From NCBI RefSeq assembly GCF_004331345.1, contig NZ_SJJZ01000002.1, positions 682,001 to 746,000 on the forward strand: 64,000 bases of DNA, read 5' to 3'. The position numbers and the translations under genes were made by a program. Each line of letters begins with the position of its first letter. The stretch's first letter is position 1. Below are positions 32,552 to 42,105 of this stretch, one piece after another. Below the pieces are notes generated by a model. That model was not told the DNA's origin, searched no databases, and saw only the letters and a program-made list of their open reading frames with translations. This DNA comes from Kribbella soli (GTDB lineage: Bacteria; Actinomycetota; Actinomycetes; Propionibacteriales; Kribbellaceae).

Positions 32552-34648
32552 TTACTCGACGGGCACCGATCTCAGCTTCACCACCCTGGCTGCGTGCGAG
32601 CCGCGTACGTCGACGATGCGCAGCGTTCCGCCCGACGGCTCGCCTTCGATCCGCAGCGGCGACTCGACCGGGAAGACGGCCGACGGGTAGTCCCACCGCA
32701 TCCCGTCCGGTGCAGGTGGAAGCGTCAGGTCGACCTGGCCCGGCTCTGTGTCCCTACGCCATACAGTGAGATAGAGAGCGTCTCCCCCGACGTCCCTCAG
32801 CCCGAGCGAGATCCATTGGTCCGTCCATCGCGGCAGCCCCGTCGGCCAGAACGGAAGGCAGTGCGGGATGCTGTCGCGCAGCTCCCGGTGGGCCCGGACC
32901 GCGGCGGCGACCATCAGGCGCTGGTCGTCGCTGAGCTTGTCGAGCCAGCCCGACAGATACAGCCGGCCAAGGATCGCCGTACACAACGTGAAGGCGATGG
33001 CGTCGTCGGTCATGTCCGGTTGCGGGTAGGCCCAGTTGGCTGCTTGCTCGGGCAGGATGAGCATCGGTGCGCTCGCCGCGATCGGGGCGTAGGCGTACAG
33101 ATCCTCCTGGTCCGACGTCGATTGCAGGTCGAACCGAGAAACTGTGGCGAAATCCTGCCGCATACCGCCGGAGGCGCAGTTCTCCAGCATCAGCTGGGGA
33201 TGACGCTGCCGCAGGCTGTCGATCCACGCGAGGTAGGCGAGGTTGTGACGCAGCAGCCCGTGACCCGCGCTGGCGGCAACGCTGTCCGAGCCGACCCCGG
33301 CACGGATGTTGTAGTCGAACTTGAAGTAGCCGACGCCGAGATCGTTGACGAGCCGGTCCACGACTTCGTTCAGGTGATCGACAGCCTGCACACTGCTGAA
33401 GTCCAGGTGATAGCGGCCGTGCTCGGTCACGCGCTCTCCGCCCCTCTGCAGGAACGCGGCGTCCGGCAACTTCAGCGCCATCGGGCTGTTCGTTCCGACC
33501 ACCTCAGGCTCCAGCCACAGTCCCGGCACCATCCCGCGGCGGCGGATGTGCTCCAGGACCTCGCCGATTCCGCCGGGAAAACGCCGGGTCGACGGTTGCC
33601 ACTCCCCCACCGCGTCCCACCAGTCACCGTTGTCGGCGTACCAGCCCGCATCGATCACGAAGTACTCCGCGCCGCTGTCGGCAGCCGCGTCGATGAGCGG
33701 ATGCAGGACGTCTGCGCTCGGGTCGCCCATCACGGTGTTCATGTAGTCGTTGAACACCACCGGCAGACCCGGCCCGCCGCCGGGCGCCCGCGACGCTCGG
33801 CGGAACCCGGTGATGGCGTCGAGTGTGCCGTCGCCCTCGATCGCCAGCGAGACCGGCACGCTCTCGAAGGTGGCCCCTGGCAACAACTCCAGCTGCCATC
33901 CGTGATGCTCGTCGGTCGGACCGAACAGAGCCAGGTAGAGGCCGTCGGGAACCTCCCCCACCTGCCACAGCCAGCCGCCGTTGTGCTCGATCTGAAACGA
34001 CCAGTGGGTACCGGTGCTGTCGTCGCCGATGACGGCCGTCGGCAGTTCTTGTGCCGTCGGCCAACTCGACAGGCTGCTCGCCTCGATGCAGCCGCGGGTA
34101 CGAAACGGCCGGCCCGGCGTGGTCAGATCGGGCAGTCCCGCGTCGCGCAGCCGCTCCCGCGACCACCTGCCCTCCGCCAACCAGTCACTGCGCCCACGCA
34201 ACAGGTACATCTGGTCGATGTCGGCGGCACCGAAGTCACCGAACATCAGCGAGGACACGGCGTGCAGGGTCACCGGCTCAGAAGCGTTGTTGTACAGGCT
34301 CGTCCAACTCCGCACGGCCAGGTGCTCGTCATGGATCGACAGGTACGACGTCACGTCGAGGCCGGTGACGGCGTCGGTCTGTGTCAGCGACAGCGTCTGC
34401 CAGCTTCCCGACGAGGTCAGCTCGTGGCTGCGATAGCGCAACCGCTGCCCGACGCTCGTTGCGACGTACCGCGGACCCGCCCAGTCACGTCCGTGCCTCG
34501 AGGTCAGTACCTCGACCAACGGTCGCTCCGGAGTCGCACCGTCACCCTGGCCCGGCGCACGAACCGTCAGGGTGGCGGGAACGGTGTCCTGCCAGGAAGC
34601 CGTGAGGACGAGGCCGCTGCCGGTGCCCGCCATGCTGATCGAGGTCAA
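32552..34648 (-). CDS. GH36-family alpha-galactosidase, cytoplasmic
   Basis: A 698-residue enzyme with the GH36 layout: N-terminal beta-sandwich (1-280), TIM barrel (about 290-620) and C-terminal beta domain. The nucleophile is D445 in YFKFDYN, the acid/base D513 in STSDQED, and ENCASGGMRQDF (489-500) is the family's substrate-binding stretch; WYADNGDWWDAVGEW and GLWLEPEVV support it. No signal peptide, so it acts on an imported sugar. The TTG at 34648 has GGAG 6 bp upstream; the ATG five codons later lacks one. First gene of the operon with the importer and the secreted hydrolase, 80 bp downstream of a LacI-type operator. A beta-L-arabinopyranosidase activity cannot be excluded. Confidence 0.88.
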   Translation of the reverse strand: MTSISMAGTGSGLVLTASWQDTVPATLTVRAPGQGDGATPERPLVEVLTSRHGRDWAGPRYVATSVGQRLRYRSHELTSSGSWQTLSLTQTDAVTGLDVTSYLSIHDEHLAVRSWTSLYNNASEPVTLHAVSSLMFGDFGAADIDQMYLLRGRSDWLAEGRWSRERLRDAGLPDLTTPGRPFRTRGCIEASSLSSWPTAQELPTAVIGDDSTGTHWSFQIEHNGGWLWQVGEVPDGLYLALFGPTDEHHGWQLELLPGATFESVPVSLAIEGDGTLDAITGFRRASRAPGGGPGLPVVFNDYMNTVMGDPSADVLHPLIDAAADSGAEYFVIDAGWYADNGDWWDAVGEWQPSTRRFPGGIGEVLEHIRRRGMVPGLWLEPEVVGTNSPMALKLPDAAFLQRGGERVTEHGRYHLDFSSVQAVDHLNEVVDRLVNDLGVGYFKFDYNIRAGVGSDSVAASAGHGLLRHNLAYLAWIDSLRQRHPQLMLENCASGGMRQDFATVSRFDLQSTSDQEDLYAYAPIAASAPMLILPEQAANWAYPQPDMTDDAIAFTLCTAILGRLYLSGWLDKLSDDQRLMVAAAVRAHRELRDSIPHCLPFWPTGLPRWTDQWISLGLRDVGGDALYLTVWRRDTEPGQVDLTLPPAPDGMRWDYPSAVFPVESPLRIEGEPSGGTLRIVDVRGSHAARVVKLRSVPVE

Positions 34649-34727
34649 AACCCGCTCCAGTGGTCGATCGTGTTTCGGCTATGAAAACGTTGATCAGACC
34701 GGAGCGCAAGAGGCCGGAGCAGATTTC

Positions 34728-34741
34728 TGATAGCGATATCA
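34728..34741. promoter_or_regulatory. LacI-type operator before the GH36 operon
   Basis: TGATA-GCGA-TATCA is an inverted repeat with the CG-centred form of LacI-family operators. It lies between the end of the LacI gene at 34797 and the GH36 start at 34648. Its outer bases differ from the TGTTAGCGCTAACA type found at the ara promoter, so it likely belongs to a different regulator, probably that neighbour. Confidence 0.65.
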
Positions 34742-34796
34742 TTTCTGTGTCAGCAGGGATTCCGTGACACAGCGTCAGGTCCGGGTACCCCGAGGG

Positions 34797-35804
34797 TCAG
34801 TCGCGCCTGGGTCCCGTGCTGGCACGGATGATCAGCTGCGTCGGAACGCTGACTGTCTGCTGACTTTCCTGGCCGTTGATCGAGCGTTCGAGCAAGGTGA
34901 AGCTCTGCCGTCCGAGCTCGGCGAAGTCCTGCGCAACAGTGGTCAGTGCCGGCGTCACCAGGGACGCGATCGGCTGGTCGTCGAAACCGACGACACTCAC
35001 GTCGCCTGGAACGCTGCGGCCCTGCTCCGTCATCGCGCGCAGGACGGCGGCGGCCACCTCGTCGTTGCCCGCGAGGACGGCCGTCACCGAGGGGTCTGCC
35101 GCCAGCGACTTGGCGAGCTCGTAGGCGTCGAGCGGATTCCACGTCGTCGTCAAATGCTTCGGCGGGCGGATACCCGCCGCCTGGAGCGCGGCACTCCAGC
35201 CGGCAGTGCGCCCGCCGCGTCTGCCCGAACTCGGCAAGGCGATGTGATGAACGGTCTCGTGGCCGAGGCCGAGGAGGTATGCCGTCGCCTCCCTGGCCCC
35301 ACGCTGGTCGGCCAAGAACGCGCGCGGCAGCTTGATCGCCCTGGACTGGGCGGCGGCCGCCACGACGACAGGCACTGACTGCGGCAGAGCGGTGAGCGCG
35401 GCGTGGCCCGGCTCGTCGAAGTCGAGCACGATCACACCGGCGACGGAATGGCTGAGGACCATCGCGACGGCTGTCCGGACGGCGTCCTGCTCCGCAGTCT
35501 CGACGACGGTGATGACCACCATGTAACCCGCCGCCCGCGCCGCCTCCTCGATACCTTCCACGGTCTTGGCATAGCCGTAGCGCGACGTGTTCGCAGCGAG
35601 TACCGCGACCATGGAGCGCGTCCCACTCACCAGCGCCCGCGCCGCCGCGTTCGGCTGGTACCCGAGCTCCTGGATTGCCCGCTCGACCAGCTCCCGCCGC
35701 TTCGCGCTCACCGGAATCGCCCCGGTCAGAACACGCGACACGGTGGGCACCGACACTCCGGCGACCCTGGCGACGTCGGCGATCGTGGGAGCCCTGCCAG
35801 CCAT
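34797..35804 (-). CDS. LacI-family regulator of the GH36/importer operon
   Basis: A 335-residue LacI repressor: HTH TIADVARVAGVSVPTVSRVL (residues 6-25), hinge helix NAAARALVSG, and a periplasmic-binding-like sugar domain ending with VGFDDQPIASLVTPALTTV. The recognition helix (SVPTVSRV) differs from those of the two LacI proteins further upstream, consistent with a different operator. It lies between araA and the GH36 gene on the same strand and probably controls the latter through the site at 34728. GGAG sits 3 bp before the ATG region (GGAGCGC). Confidence 0.9.
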   Translation of the reverse strand: MAGRAPTIADVARVAGVSVPTVSRVLTGAIPVSAKRRELVERAIQELGYQPNAAARALVSGTRSMVAVLAANTSRYGYAKTVEGIEEAARAAGYMVVITVVETAEQDAVRTAVAMVLSHSVAGVIVLDFDEPGHAALTALPQSVPVVVAAAAQSRAIKLPRAFLADQRGAREATAYLLGLGHETVHHIALPSSGRRGGRTAGWSAALQAAGIRPPKHLTTTWNPLDAYELAKSLAADPSVTAVLAGNDEVAAAVLRAMTEQGRSVPGDVSVVGFDDQPIASLVTPALTTVAQDFAELGRQSFTLLERSINGQESQQTVSVPTQLIIRASTGPRRD

Positions 35805-35961
35805 GCGCTCCACACTCCTCCGTCGACACCCATCACCACGCGATTCACCATAGTGTCGCATCCGTCCCTTGCGGGACTTCAGCAGTCATCACGGGTTGTT
35901 GACGGCGCAGATCGACGGCGGGCGCGCGGCCACTCCGTCTCGCGTGCCCCGGCAACCGGTG

Positions 35962-37479
35962 TCAGCGGGCGCCTGCCCTGCTGAGCCGGTGGTAGACGTC
36001 GTTCCAGTGGAGCTCACGCTGGAACTCCCGCACGGTGGTCGACGCGTCGATGACGGCCAGTTCGACGGAAAGCATGTCGGCGAAGTCCTCGTAGACCTCC
36101 CGGTCGAGGGCCGTGCTCAGGACCGTGTGATGCGGTGCCCCGGCAACCAGCCACGACTCGGCCGAGGTGGACAAGGACGGCTCGGGCTTCCACACCGCAC
36201 AAGCGACCGGCAGCCGCGGGAGCGCCTCGTCCGGCTCGACGAGGTGTACGACGTTCGCCGTGAGCCGGAAGCGGTCGCCGAGGTCGGCGATCCCCACCAC
36301 GACACCGTCACCCGGATCGGCAGTGAAGCGCAGCCGGACGGGATCCTCGCGGCCGCCGATGGACAGCGGATGAATCTCCAGCGACGGGCGGGCCGTCGTG
36401 AGCGACGGACACACCTCGAGCATGTGCGCGCCGAGGATCTTCTCCTCCCCCGGCACCAGGTGGTAGGTGTAGTCCTCCATGAAGGATGTGCCGCCCGGCA
36501 ACCCGTCGGCCATCGCCTTGCTGGCACGCAGCAGCACAGAGGTCTTCCAGTCGCCCTCGCCGCCGAATCCGTAGCCGTCGGCCATCAGCCGCTGCACGGC
36601 CAGACCGGGCAGCTGGCGAAGCCCGCCCAGATCCTCGAAGTTGGAGGTGAACGCTCCGAACCCACCAGCGGTCAGGAACGACCGCAGGCCCAGTTCGATC
36701 TGTGCCCCGTAGCGCAGCGACTCGTGCCGGTCGCCGTCGGGCAGCAGCTCGGGTACGACGGCGTACGTGTCGGCGTACTCCTCCACCAGGGCTGAGACCT
36801 CGGCACCGGTGACACCGTCGACCGCTTCGACGAGCTCGTTGACGCTGTAGGTGTTGACCGATACGCCGAACCGCAGCTGCGCCTCGACCTTGTCTCCCTC
36901 GGTCACGGCGACGTCGCGCATGTTGTCGCCGAAGCGCGCGAGCTTCAGCGACCGTAGTTCGGCGACACCGAGCGCCGCGCGGGCCCAGTGCCCGACTCGC
37001 TCCTGGACGTTCCGCGACTCGACATGCCCGGCCACAGTCTTGCGCGGAACCTGCAGCCGGGACTGGATGTAGCCGAACTCCCGGTCGCCGTGCGCGGCCT
37101 GGTTGAGGTTCATGAAGTCCATGTCGATCGTTGACCAGGGCAACGCGACATTGGCCTGCGTGTGCAGGTGCAGCAGCGGCTTGCGGAGCGCGTCGAGTCC
37201 GGCGATCCACATCTTCGCCGGCGAGAACGTGTGCATCCATGCGATGACGCCGACGCACTCCGGCGCGCTGTTTGCGTCGAGCATCTGCCGACGGATCGCC
37301 TCGGCATCGAGCAGCACCGGCTTCCACACGATCTCTACGGGCAGGCCGGCGTCGACGAGACGCTTGGCCACCGCCTGAGACTGTTCGGCGACCTGCTCGA
37401 GGGTGCCAGGGCCGTACAAGCCTTGGCTGCCGGTCAGGAACCAGACCTCGCGAGCGGTCTCAGTGGTGTTCACAGTCAT
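35962..37479 (-). CDS. araA: L-arabinose isomerase
   Basis: A 505-residue enzyme converting L-arabinose to L-ribulose. The full length and the order of motifs match Ara[20 protein letters not shown] at the start, [31 protein letters not shown] and the metal-site segments EDYTYHL and MLEVCPSL. Start chosen at the ATG preceded by GGAAGGACC; a longer open frame upstream overlaps araD and is not coding-like. It is the third gene of araB-araD-araA, 37 bp after araD. The enzyme is cytoplasmic and uses a divalent metal such as Mn2+. Confidence 0.97.
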   Translation of the reverse strand: MTVNTTETAREVWFLTGSQGLYGPGTLEQVAEQSQAVAKRLVDAGLPVEIVWKPVLLDAEAIRRQMLDANSAPECVGVIAWMHTFSPAKMWIAGLDALRKPLLHLHTQANVALPWSTIDMDFMNLNQAAHGDREFGYIQSRLQVPRKTVAGHVESRNVQERVGHWARAALGVAELRSLKLARFGDNMRDVAVTEGDKVEAQLRFGVSVNTYSVNELVEAVDGVTGAEVSALVEEYADTYAVVPELLPDGDRHESLRYGAQIELGLRSFLTAGGFGAFTSNFEDLGGLRQLPGLAVQRLMADGYGFGGEGDWKTSVLLRASKAMADGLPGGTSFMEDYTYHLVPGEEKILGAHMLEVCPSLTTARPSLEIHPLSIGGREDPVRLRFTADPGDGVVVGIADLGDRFRLTANVVHLVEPDEALPRLPVACAVWKPEPSLSTSAESWLVAGAPHHTVLSTALDREVYEDFADMLSVELAVIDASTTVREFQRELHWNDVYHRLSRAGAR

Positions 37480-37516
37480 GCGGTCCTTCCGGGATCTGAC
37501 CAGCACAGAGCAGCGG

Positions 37517-38194
37517 TCATCGTTGTCCGTAGACGTTCTGGTAGCGGTCGAAGAGCTGGTCGACGTACGCCGGGTCGATGGGGATCGGGTCGCCCAGCTG
37601 CCGCGCGAGGTGCACCGATCGGGCGACGTCCTCACACATGACCGCCGCCTTGACCGCGGCCTTGGCGGTCGGCCCGATGCTGAAGACACCGTGGTTCTGC
37701 ATCAGTACGGCGGGCGAGCGCGAGCCGCGGAGCGTCTCGACGATGCCGCGGCCGATCGAGTCGTCCCCGATGATCGCGAACGGCCCGACCGGAATGGATC
37801 CGCCGAACTCGTCGGCACACATCGTCGTCACGCACGGGATCGCTTCGCCGCGCGCGGCCCACGCGACGGCGTACGGCGAATGCGTGTGCACCACACCGCC
37901 GACGTCCGGCATCGCCCGATAGACGTAGGCCTGGGCCTCGGTGTCCGAGGACGGCGCGTGCTCACCGTCGACGACTCGGCCGTCGAGATCGCAGACGACC
38001 ATGTTGCCAGGCGTCAGCTCGTCGTAGGCGACCCCGCTCGGTTTGATCACCATGAGGTCGTGCCCGGGAACCCGGGCGGAGACGTTGCCCGCCGTCCACA
38101 CCACCAAGCCGTAGGCCGGCAGATGAGCATGTAGCTGACAGACCTCGGCCCGCAGCCGGGTCAGAGTGTCGGCGACTTCGGCGATCGCGTTCAC
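37517..38194 (-). CDS. araD: L-ribulose-5-phosphate 4-epimerase
   Basis: A 225-residue class II aldolase/epimerase. Conserved parts: TAGNVSAR (35-42), IKPSGVAY (phosphate site), [13 protein letters not shown], and the zinc ligands in VVHTHSPYA (H103, H105). It turns L-ribulose 5-phosphate into D-xylulose 5-phosphate for the pentose phosphate pathway. Its GTG start overlaps the araB stop by 4 bp (GTGA). A fuculose-phosphate aldolase is excluded by context. Confidence 0.96.
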   Translation of the reverse strand: MNAIAEVADTLTRLRAEVCQLHAHLPAYGLVVWTAGNVSARVPGHDLMVIKPSGVAYDELTPGNMVVCDLDGRVVDGEHAPSSDTEAQAYVYRAMPDVGGVVHTHSPYAVAWAARGEAIPCVTTMCADEFGGSIPVGPFAIIGDDSIGRGIVETLRGSRSPAVLMQNHGVFSIGPTAKAAVKAAVMCEDVARSVHLARQLGDPIPIDPAYVDQLFDRYQNVYGQR

Positions 38195-39855
38195 TTGGCC
38201 TCCACCGCCCTGCGCCGGATCGCTTTCAACTGCCGCATCAACTTGGTGTGTCGCCCGAAGTAATCGTGCAGCTCGAGGTACAGCGCGAACAGCTCGTCGT
38301 AGGCCTTGGCCCGTTCCTCGTCCGGGAGGTGGACGCCGCGTCGGACCTTGCCCATGCTCTTGGCCGCCGCCGGGACGTCGGGATAGGCACCGGCGGCGAC
38401 CGCCGCGTGGATCGCCGAACCCAGCGCCGGCCCCTGTTCGGAATCGATGATCGACAGCGGAAGCCTGGTGACGTCGGCGTAGATCTGCATGAGCAGGGCG
38501 TTCTTCGCGAGCCCGCCGGCGATGATCAACTCCTGCACCGGTACGCCGCTGTTCGCGAACGTCTCGACGATGACGCGGGTACCGAACGCGGTCGCCTCGA
38601 GCAGGGCGCGGTAGCCGTCCTCGGGTCGAGTCGCCAGCGTCTGGCCGACGATCAGTCCCGAGAGTTCGTGGTCGACGAGCACCGACCGGTTGCCGCTGTG
38701 CCAGTCGAGCGCGACGAGCCCGTGCTCAGCCACCGCTTGATCGGCCGCGAGCCTTGTCAGGTGTTCGTGCAACGACTCCCCCGCGGCGGCAGCAGCTTCG
38801 TGGTACGACGGCGGCACGGCGTTGTCGACGTACCAGCCGAAGATGTCGCCGACACCGCTCTGACCGGCTTCGTAGCCCCAGCGGCCCGCGATGATGCCGC
38901 CATCGACAACGCCGCACATGCCGGGCACCTCACGCAGCGCGTCCGCGCTCATCACGTGACACGTCGACGTTCCCATGATGGCGACCATCTGCCCCGCGTC
39001 CACGGCCTGCGCTGCGGGCGCTGTCACGTGCGCATCGACGTTCCCGACGGCGACCGCGATGCCTTCTGGGAGGCCGGTCCACGCAGCTGCCTCGGCAGTC
39101 AACCGGCCGGCCTCGGAGCCGAGCTGCCCGATCGGGTGTTCCAGCTTGTCCGCGACGAAGGGCCCGAAGCCGGGCGCGAGGTGTTCGAGGAAGTCGGTCG
39201 ACGGGTACCGGCCGTCCTGCAGGATGCCCTTGTAGCCGGCGGTGCAGGCGTTGCGGACGTAGCGCCCGCACAACTGCCACACGATCCAGTCGGCCGCCTC
39301 GACCCAGTGGTCCATCCGGTCGTAGAGCGGGCGGTCCTCCTCGAAGAACTGCAGCGCCTTGGCGAACTCCCACTCCGACGAGATCAGGCCGCCGTACCGC
39401 GGCAGCCAGTCCTCGCCCCGCTCGCGGGCGAGCTCATTGATGCGGTCGGCCTGCGGCTGTGCGGCGTGGTGCTTCCACAGCTTGACGTACGCATGCGGTC
39501 TGTCCGCGAACCCGTCGGCCTCGTTCAGCGGCGTACCGTCAGCGAGGCACGGAACCATCGTGCAGGCGGTGAAGTCGGTAGCGATTCCGATCACCCCCGC
39601 CGGGTCGATCCCGGACGCGGCGATCGCCGCGGGGACGGCGGTCCGGAGCACCTCGCGGTAGTCGTCGGGGACCTGCAGGGCCCACTCCGGCGGCAACCGC
39701 AGACCGGTCGCCGGCAGCCGGTCGTCGATCACGGCGTACGCGTACTCGTGGACGCCCGTACCGAGCTCGGCCCCGTCGGACACGCGAACGACGACGGCTC
39801 GGCCGGACAACGTACCGAAGTCGACTCCGACGACGTACTGCTCTTCGGGACTCAT
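38191..39855 (-). CDS. araB: L-ribulokinase
   Basis: A 554-residue FGGY-family sugar kinase of ribulokinase length. The N-terminal phosphate motif is VGVDFGTLSGRAVVV, the domain-two ATP site includes ATAFGTRVIVETF and IIAGGLAKNALLMQIYADV. It phosphorylates L-ribulose. First gene of araBDA; AGAGGAAC lies 5 bp upstream of the ATG and the promoter has two LacI-type operators. Together with araD and araA it completes the standard L-arabinose pathway. Confidence 0.97.
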   Translation of the reverse strand: MSPEEQYVVGVDFGTLSGRAVVVRVSDGAELGTGVHEYAYAVIDDRLPATGLRLPPEWALQVPDDYREVLRTAVPAAIAASGIDPAGVIGIATDFTACTMVPCLADGTPLNEADGFADRPHAYVKLWKHHAAQPQADRINELARERGEDWLPRYGGLISSEWEFAKALQFFEEDRPLYDRMDHWVEAADWIVWQLCGRYVRNACTAGYKGILQDGRYPSTDFLEHLAPGFGPFVADKLEHPIGQLGSEAGRLTAEAAAWTGLPEGIAVAVGNVDAHVTAPAAQAVDAGQMVAIMGTSTCHVMSADALREVPGMCGVVDGGIIAGRWGYEAGQSGVGDIFGWYVDNAVPPSYHEAAAAAGESLHEHLTRLAADQAVAEHGLVALDWHSGNRSVLVDHELSGLIVGQTLATRPEDGYRALLEATAFGTRVIVETFANSGVPVQELIIAGGLAKNALLMQIYADVTRLPLSIIDSEQGPALGSAIHAAVAAGAYPDVPAAAKSMGKVRRGVHLPDEERAKAYDELFALYLELHDYFGRHTKLMRQLKAIRRRAVEAK

Positions 39856-39901
39856 GCACAGTTCCTCTCTGATGATGTGCAGGACCAGCATCAGTGTCGA
39901 G

Positions 39902-39931
39902 ATTGTGAACGCTAACATTCTAGGTTGTCAA
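39902..39931 (-). promoter_or_regulatory. Predicted araBDA promoter
   Basis: On the minus strand TTGACA (39931-39926), an 18-bp spacer and CACAAT (39907-39902). The operator at 39904-39917 covers the -10 element and half the spacer, giving simple repression by blocking polymerase. About 47 bp lie between the -10 and the araB start. Confidence 0.6.
39904..39917. promoter_or_regulatory. ara operator O1
   Basis: TGTGAACGCTAACA, one of four 14-bp sites in the window (others at 39960, 46160, 46174) with a CG-centred LacI-type core. It overlaps the -10 of araB. Confidence 0.65.
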
Positions 39932-39959
39932 GAACGGCCACGACCATCCGGACGGTGGC

Positions 39960-39973
39960 TGTTAGCGCTAACT
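39960..39973. promoter_or_regulatory. ara operator O2
   Basis: TGTTAGCGCTAACT contains the perfect 12-bp palindrome GTTAGCGCTAAC. It lies 56 bp upstream of O1 centre to centre, immediately after the stop of the LacI gene at 39975. Two sites around one promoter would allow DNA looping by a tetramer or two dimers. Confidence 0.7.
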
Positions 39974-39974
39974 C

Positions 39975-40997
39975 TCAGTGCCGCGGTGCGGCCGTGGAGT
40001 CGCGTACGACGAGTGCGGGACGGATCAGCTCGGCCGACGGATCGACCTCACCGCCGAGCGCCCGCAGGGTCAGCTCGACAGCGCGCCGGCCGAGCAGGGA
40101 GAACTCCTGGTCGACGGTCGTGAGAGCCGGCCAGAGGAACCGCGCCTCGGGCACGTCGTCGAATCCGACGACACTGATCTCACCCGGGACGTCGCGGCCC
40201 TTCTCGTGCAGGGCGTACATCAGCCCCATGGCCATCCCGTCGTTGGCCACGAAGACCGCCGTCACGTCCGGATCCTCGGCGATCCGCAGACCGGCCTCGT
40301 ACCCGCTCTGCGGCGACCAGTCGCCGCCGAGCTCCGGTCCCGGCAGCACATGGCGATGCTCGTGCGCGCTCCGCCAGCCCGCACGCCGCTGGCCGGCTTC
40401 GACCCACTCCTGCGGCCCGGTGACATGGGCGACGTGGCGATGGCCGAGGTCGAGCAAGTGCTCCACCGCCAGGCGGGCACCCGCTTCCTGGTCGATTCCC
40501 ACCGCCATCCGCTGCCCGTCACTCACCCCTTGGACGATGACCAGGGGCACCGGCATCTCGAGCGACCTGACCTGCTCGCGTGCCTCGCGATGGGCGACGG
40601 CAACGACGATCGCCTCGACCGCCTCGTCGAGGAGGCGATCGACGGCCTCCCTGAGCGACCGCGCCGTGAAGTCCTCGACCGCGACGAGCGAGACGTCGTA
40701 CCCCGCCTTGTGCCCGGCGTCCTGAACCGACACAGCGATCATGCTCGGCCCGTGGAGGACCAGATGCGCCGAGATCATCCCGATGCGGTGCGACCTGTTC
40801 GTGACGAGGAGCCGAGCCGCGTTGTTGCGCCGATAGCCCAGCTCGGCGATCGCCGCCAGCACGCGGGTGCGGGTCTCGTCCTTCACCAGCTCCGATCCGT
40901 TCAGCACCCGAGATACGGTCTGGTGCGAGACGCCTGCCGCGGCGGCCACATCGGTCATGCTCGGAGCTCGTCCAAGCCCCTCGCTCACTCTCGCCAT
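39975..40997 (-). CDS. LacI-family regulator, ara locus copy 1
   Basis: A 340-residue LacI protein with HTH SMTDVAAAAGVSHQTVSRVL at residues 13-32, hinge NNAARLLVT, and a sugar-binding domain ending VGFDDVPEARFLWPALTTV. Recognition helix HQTVSRV is identical to that of the next protein upstream (41007-42098), so both may read the same operators. Directly upstream of araB and 9 bp after its paralogue. Likely effector L-arabinose or a related sugar; that is inference. Confidence 0.9.
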   Translation of the reverse strand: MARVSEGLGRAPSMTDVAAAAGVSHQTVSRVLNGSELVKDETRTRVLAAIAELGYRRNNAARLLVTNRSHRIGMISAHLVLHGPSMIAVSVQDAGHKAGYDVSLVAVEDFTARSLREAVDRLLDEAVEAIVVAVAHREAREQVRSLEMPVPLVIVQGVSDGQRMAVGIDQEAGARLAVEHLLDLGHRHVAHVTGPQEWVEAGQRRAGWRSAHEHRHVLPGPELGGDWSPQSGYEAGLRIAEDPDVTAVFVANDGMAMGLMYALHEKGRDVPGEISVVGFDDVPEARFLWPALTTVDQEFSLLGRRAVELTLRALGGEVDPSAELIRPALVVRDSTAAPRH

Positions 40998-41006
40998 GGG
41001 GAAATA

Positions 41007-42098
41007 CTAGGTGCGCGGCACCGTTGATCCCCGGATGACCGGCCGAGCAGCCGGTGGCGGGGCGGTCGTGCTGCGGACCATCAGACGCGGTTGAACCGGC
41101 TCTGTTTGGAACGGCCTACCACTGATTCGCGCGAGGACCGCCTGGACGACGCGGCGGCCCAGTTCGGCGAAGTCCTGCCGAACTGTCGTCAGGGGTGGTG
41201 CGTAGTACGGCGCCTCGGGTACGTCGTCGAATCCGACGACGCTGATGTCGTCCGGAACCCGGATCCCACCCTCGTCGAACGCGCTGAGCAGCCCGAGCGC
41301 CATCTGATCGTTGGCTACGAAAACGGCTGTGACTTCCTCTCCCCCACGACGACGTGCGATCAGCTCGCGGCCGGCCAGGTAACCGGTCGGCGGCCACCAG
41401 TCACCGTGCAGCACCGGCGGCACAGCGGCGCCGACCGACTCGAGCTCGGTCCGCCAGCTGCGTTGCCGGGCATCCGCCTCGAGGGCGTTGGCGGGCCCTC
41501 TCACGTGATGGACAGTGTGGTGCCCGAGGTCGAGCAGGTGCCTGGTCGCGAGAGCGGCGCCTGTCTCCTGGTCGACCCAGACGGCGAGGTCCTGCCCGGC
41601 ACGCTCTGCCTGTACGGTGATCAGCGGCACTCTCGGATTCACGACGGGTAGTGCGCGAACAGCGCCCTCATAGGTGCTCAACGCAACGATGGCGTCGACG
41701 GACTGCGTCGCCAGCCGCTCGACAGCCTCGATCAGATTGCCGCCGCTGTCGTCGTCGAGCACTGACACGGTGAGGAAGTAGCCGGCCTCGCGGGCCGCAT
41801 GTTCCAGACCGAGCAAGGTCTGTGCGGGTCCGTACTGGCTCACGTTGGCGATTGCGAGGCCGATCGTGCGCGACGACCCGGTCACCAGGGCACGGGCCGC
41901 GCTGTTGGGTCGGTAGCCGAGTTCGGCGATCGCCTCCAGCACTTTCTTGCGGGTCGCCGCCGCCACGTTCGGGTGCGCGTTGACCACCCTCGACACCGTC
42001 TGGTGCGAAACCCCGGCGTGTGCGGCGACGTCCGACATACCGAGGGAGCGGGCCGCCCCGAGATCTTCCGGTCCCGGACCCACGACGGGGCGATCCAC
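41007..42098 (-). CDS. LacI-family regulator, ara locus copy 2
   Basis: A 363-residue LacI protein: about 18 extra N-terminal residues, HTH GMSDVAAHAGVSHQTVSRVV, hinge NSAARALVTG, and an effector domain ending VGFDDVPEAPYYAPPLTTV. A GTG start at 42098 is chosen because AGGAG lies 7 bp before it and the permease stop is 7 bp upstream; an 18-codon longer frame would overlap the permease. It is thus the fourth gene of the transporter operon. Close paralogue of the following regulator. Confidence 0.88.
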   Translation of the reverse strand: MDRPVVGPGPEDLGAARSLGMSDVAAHAGVSHQTVSRVVNAHPNVAAATRKKVLEAIAELGYRPNSAARALVTGSSRTIGLAIANVSQYGPAQTLLGLEHAAREAGYFLTVSVLDDDSGGNLIEAVERLATQSVDAIVALSTYEGAVRALPVVNPRVPLITVQAERAGQDLAVWVDQETGAALATRHLLDLGHHTVHHVRGPANALEADARQRSWRTELESVGAAVPPVLHGDWWPPTGYLAGRELIARRRGGEEVTAVFVANDQMALGLLSAFDEGGIRVPDDISVVGFDDVPEAPYYAPPLTTVRQDFAELGRRVVQAVLARISGRPFQTEPVQPRLMVRSTTAPPPAARPVIRGSTVPRT

Positions 42099-42105
42099 AG
42101 TGCTC

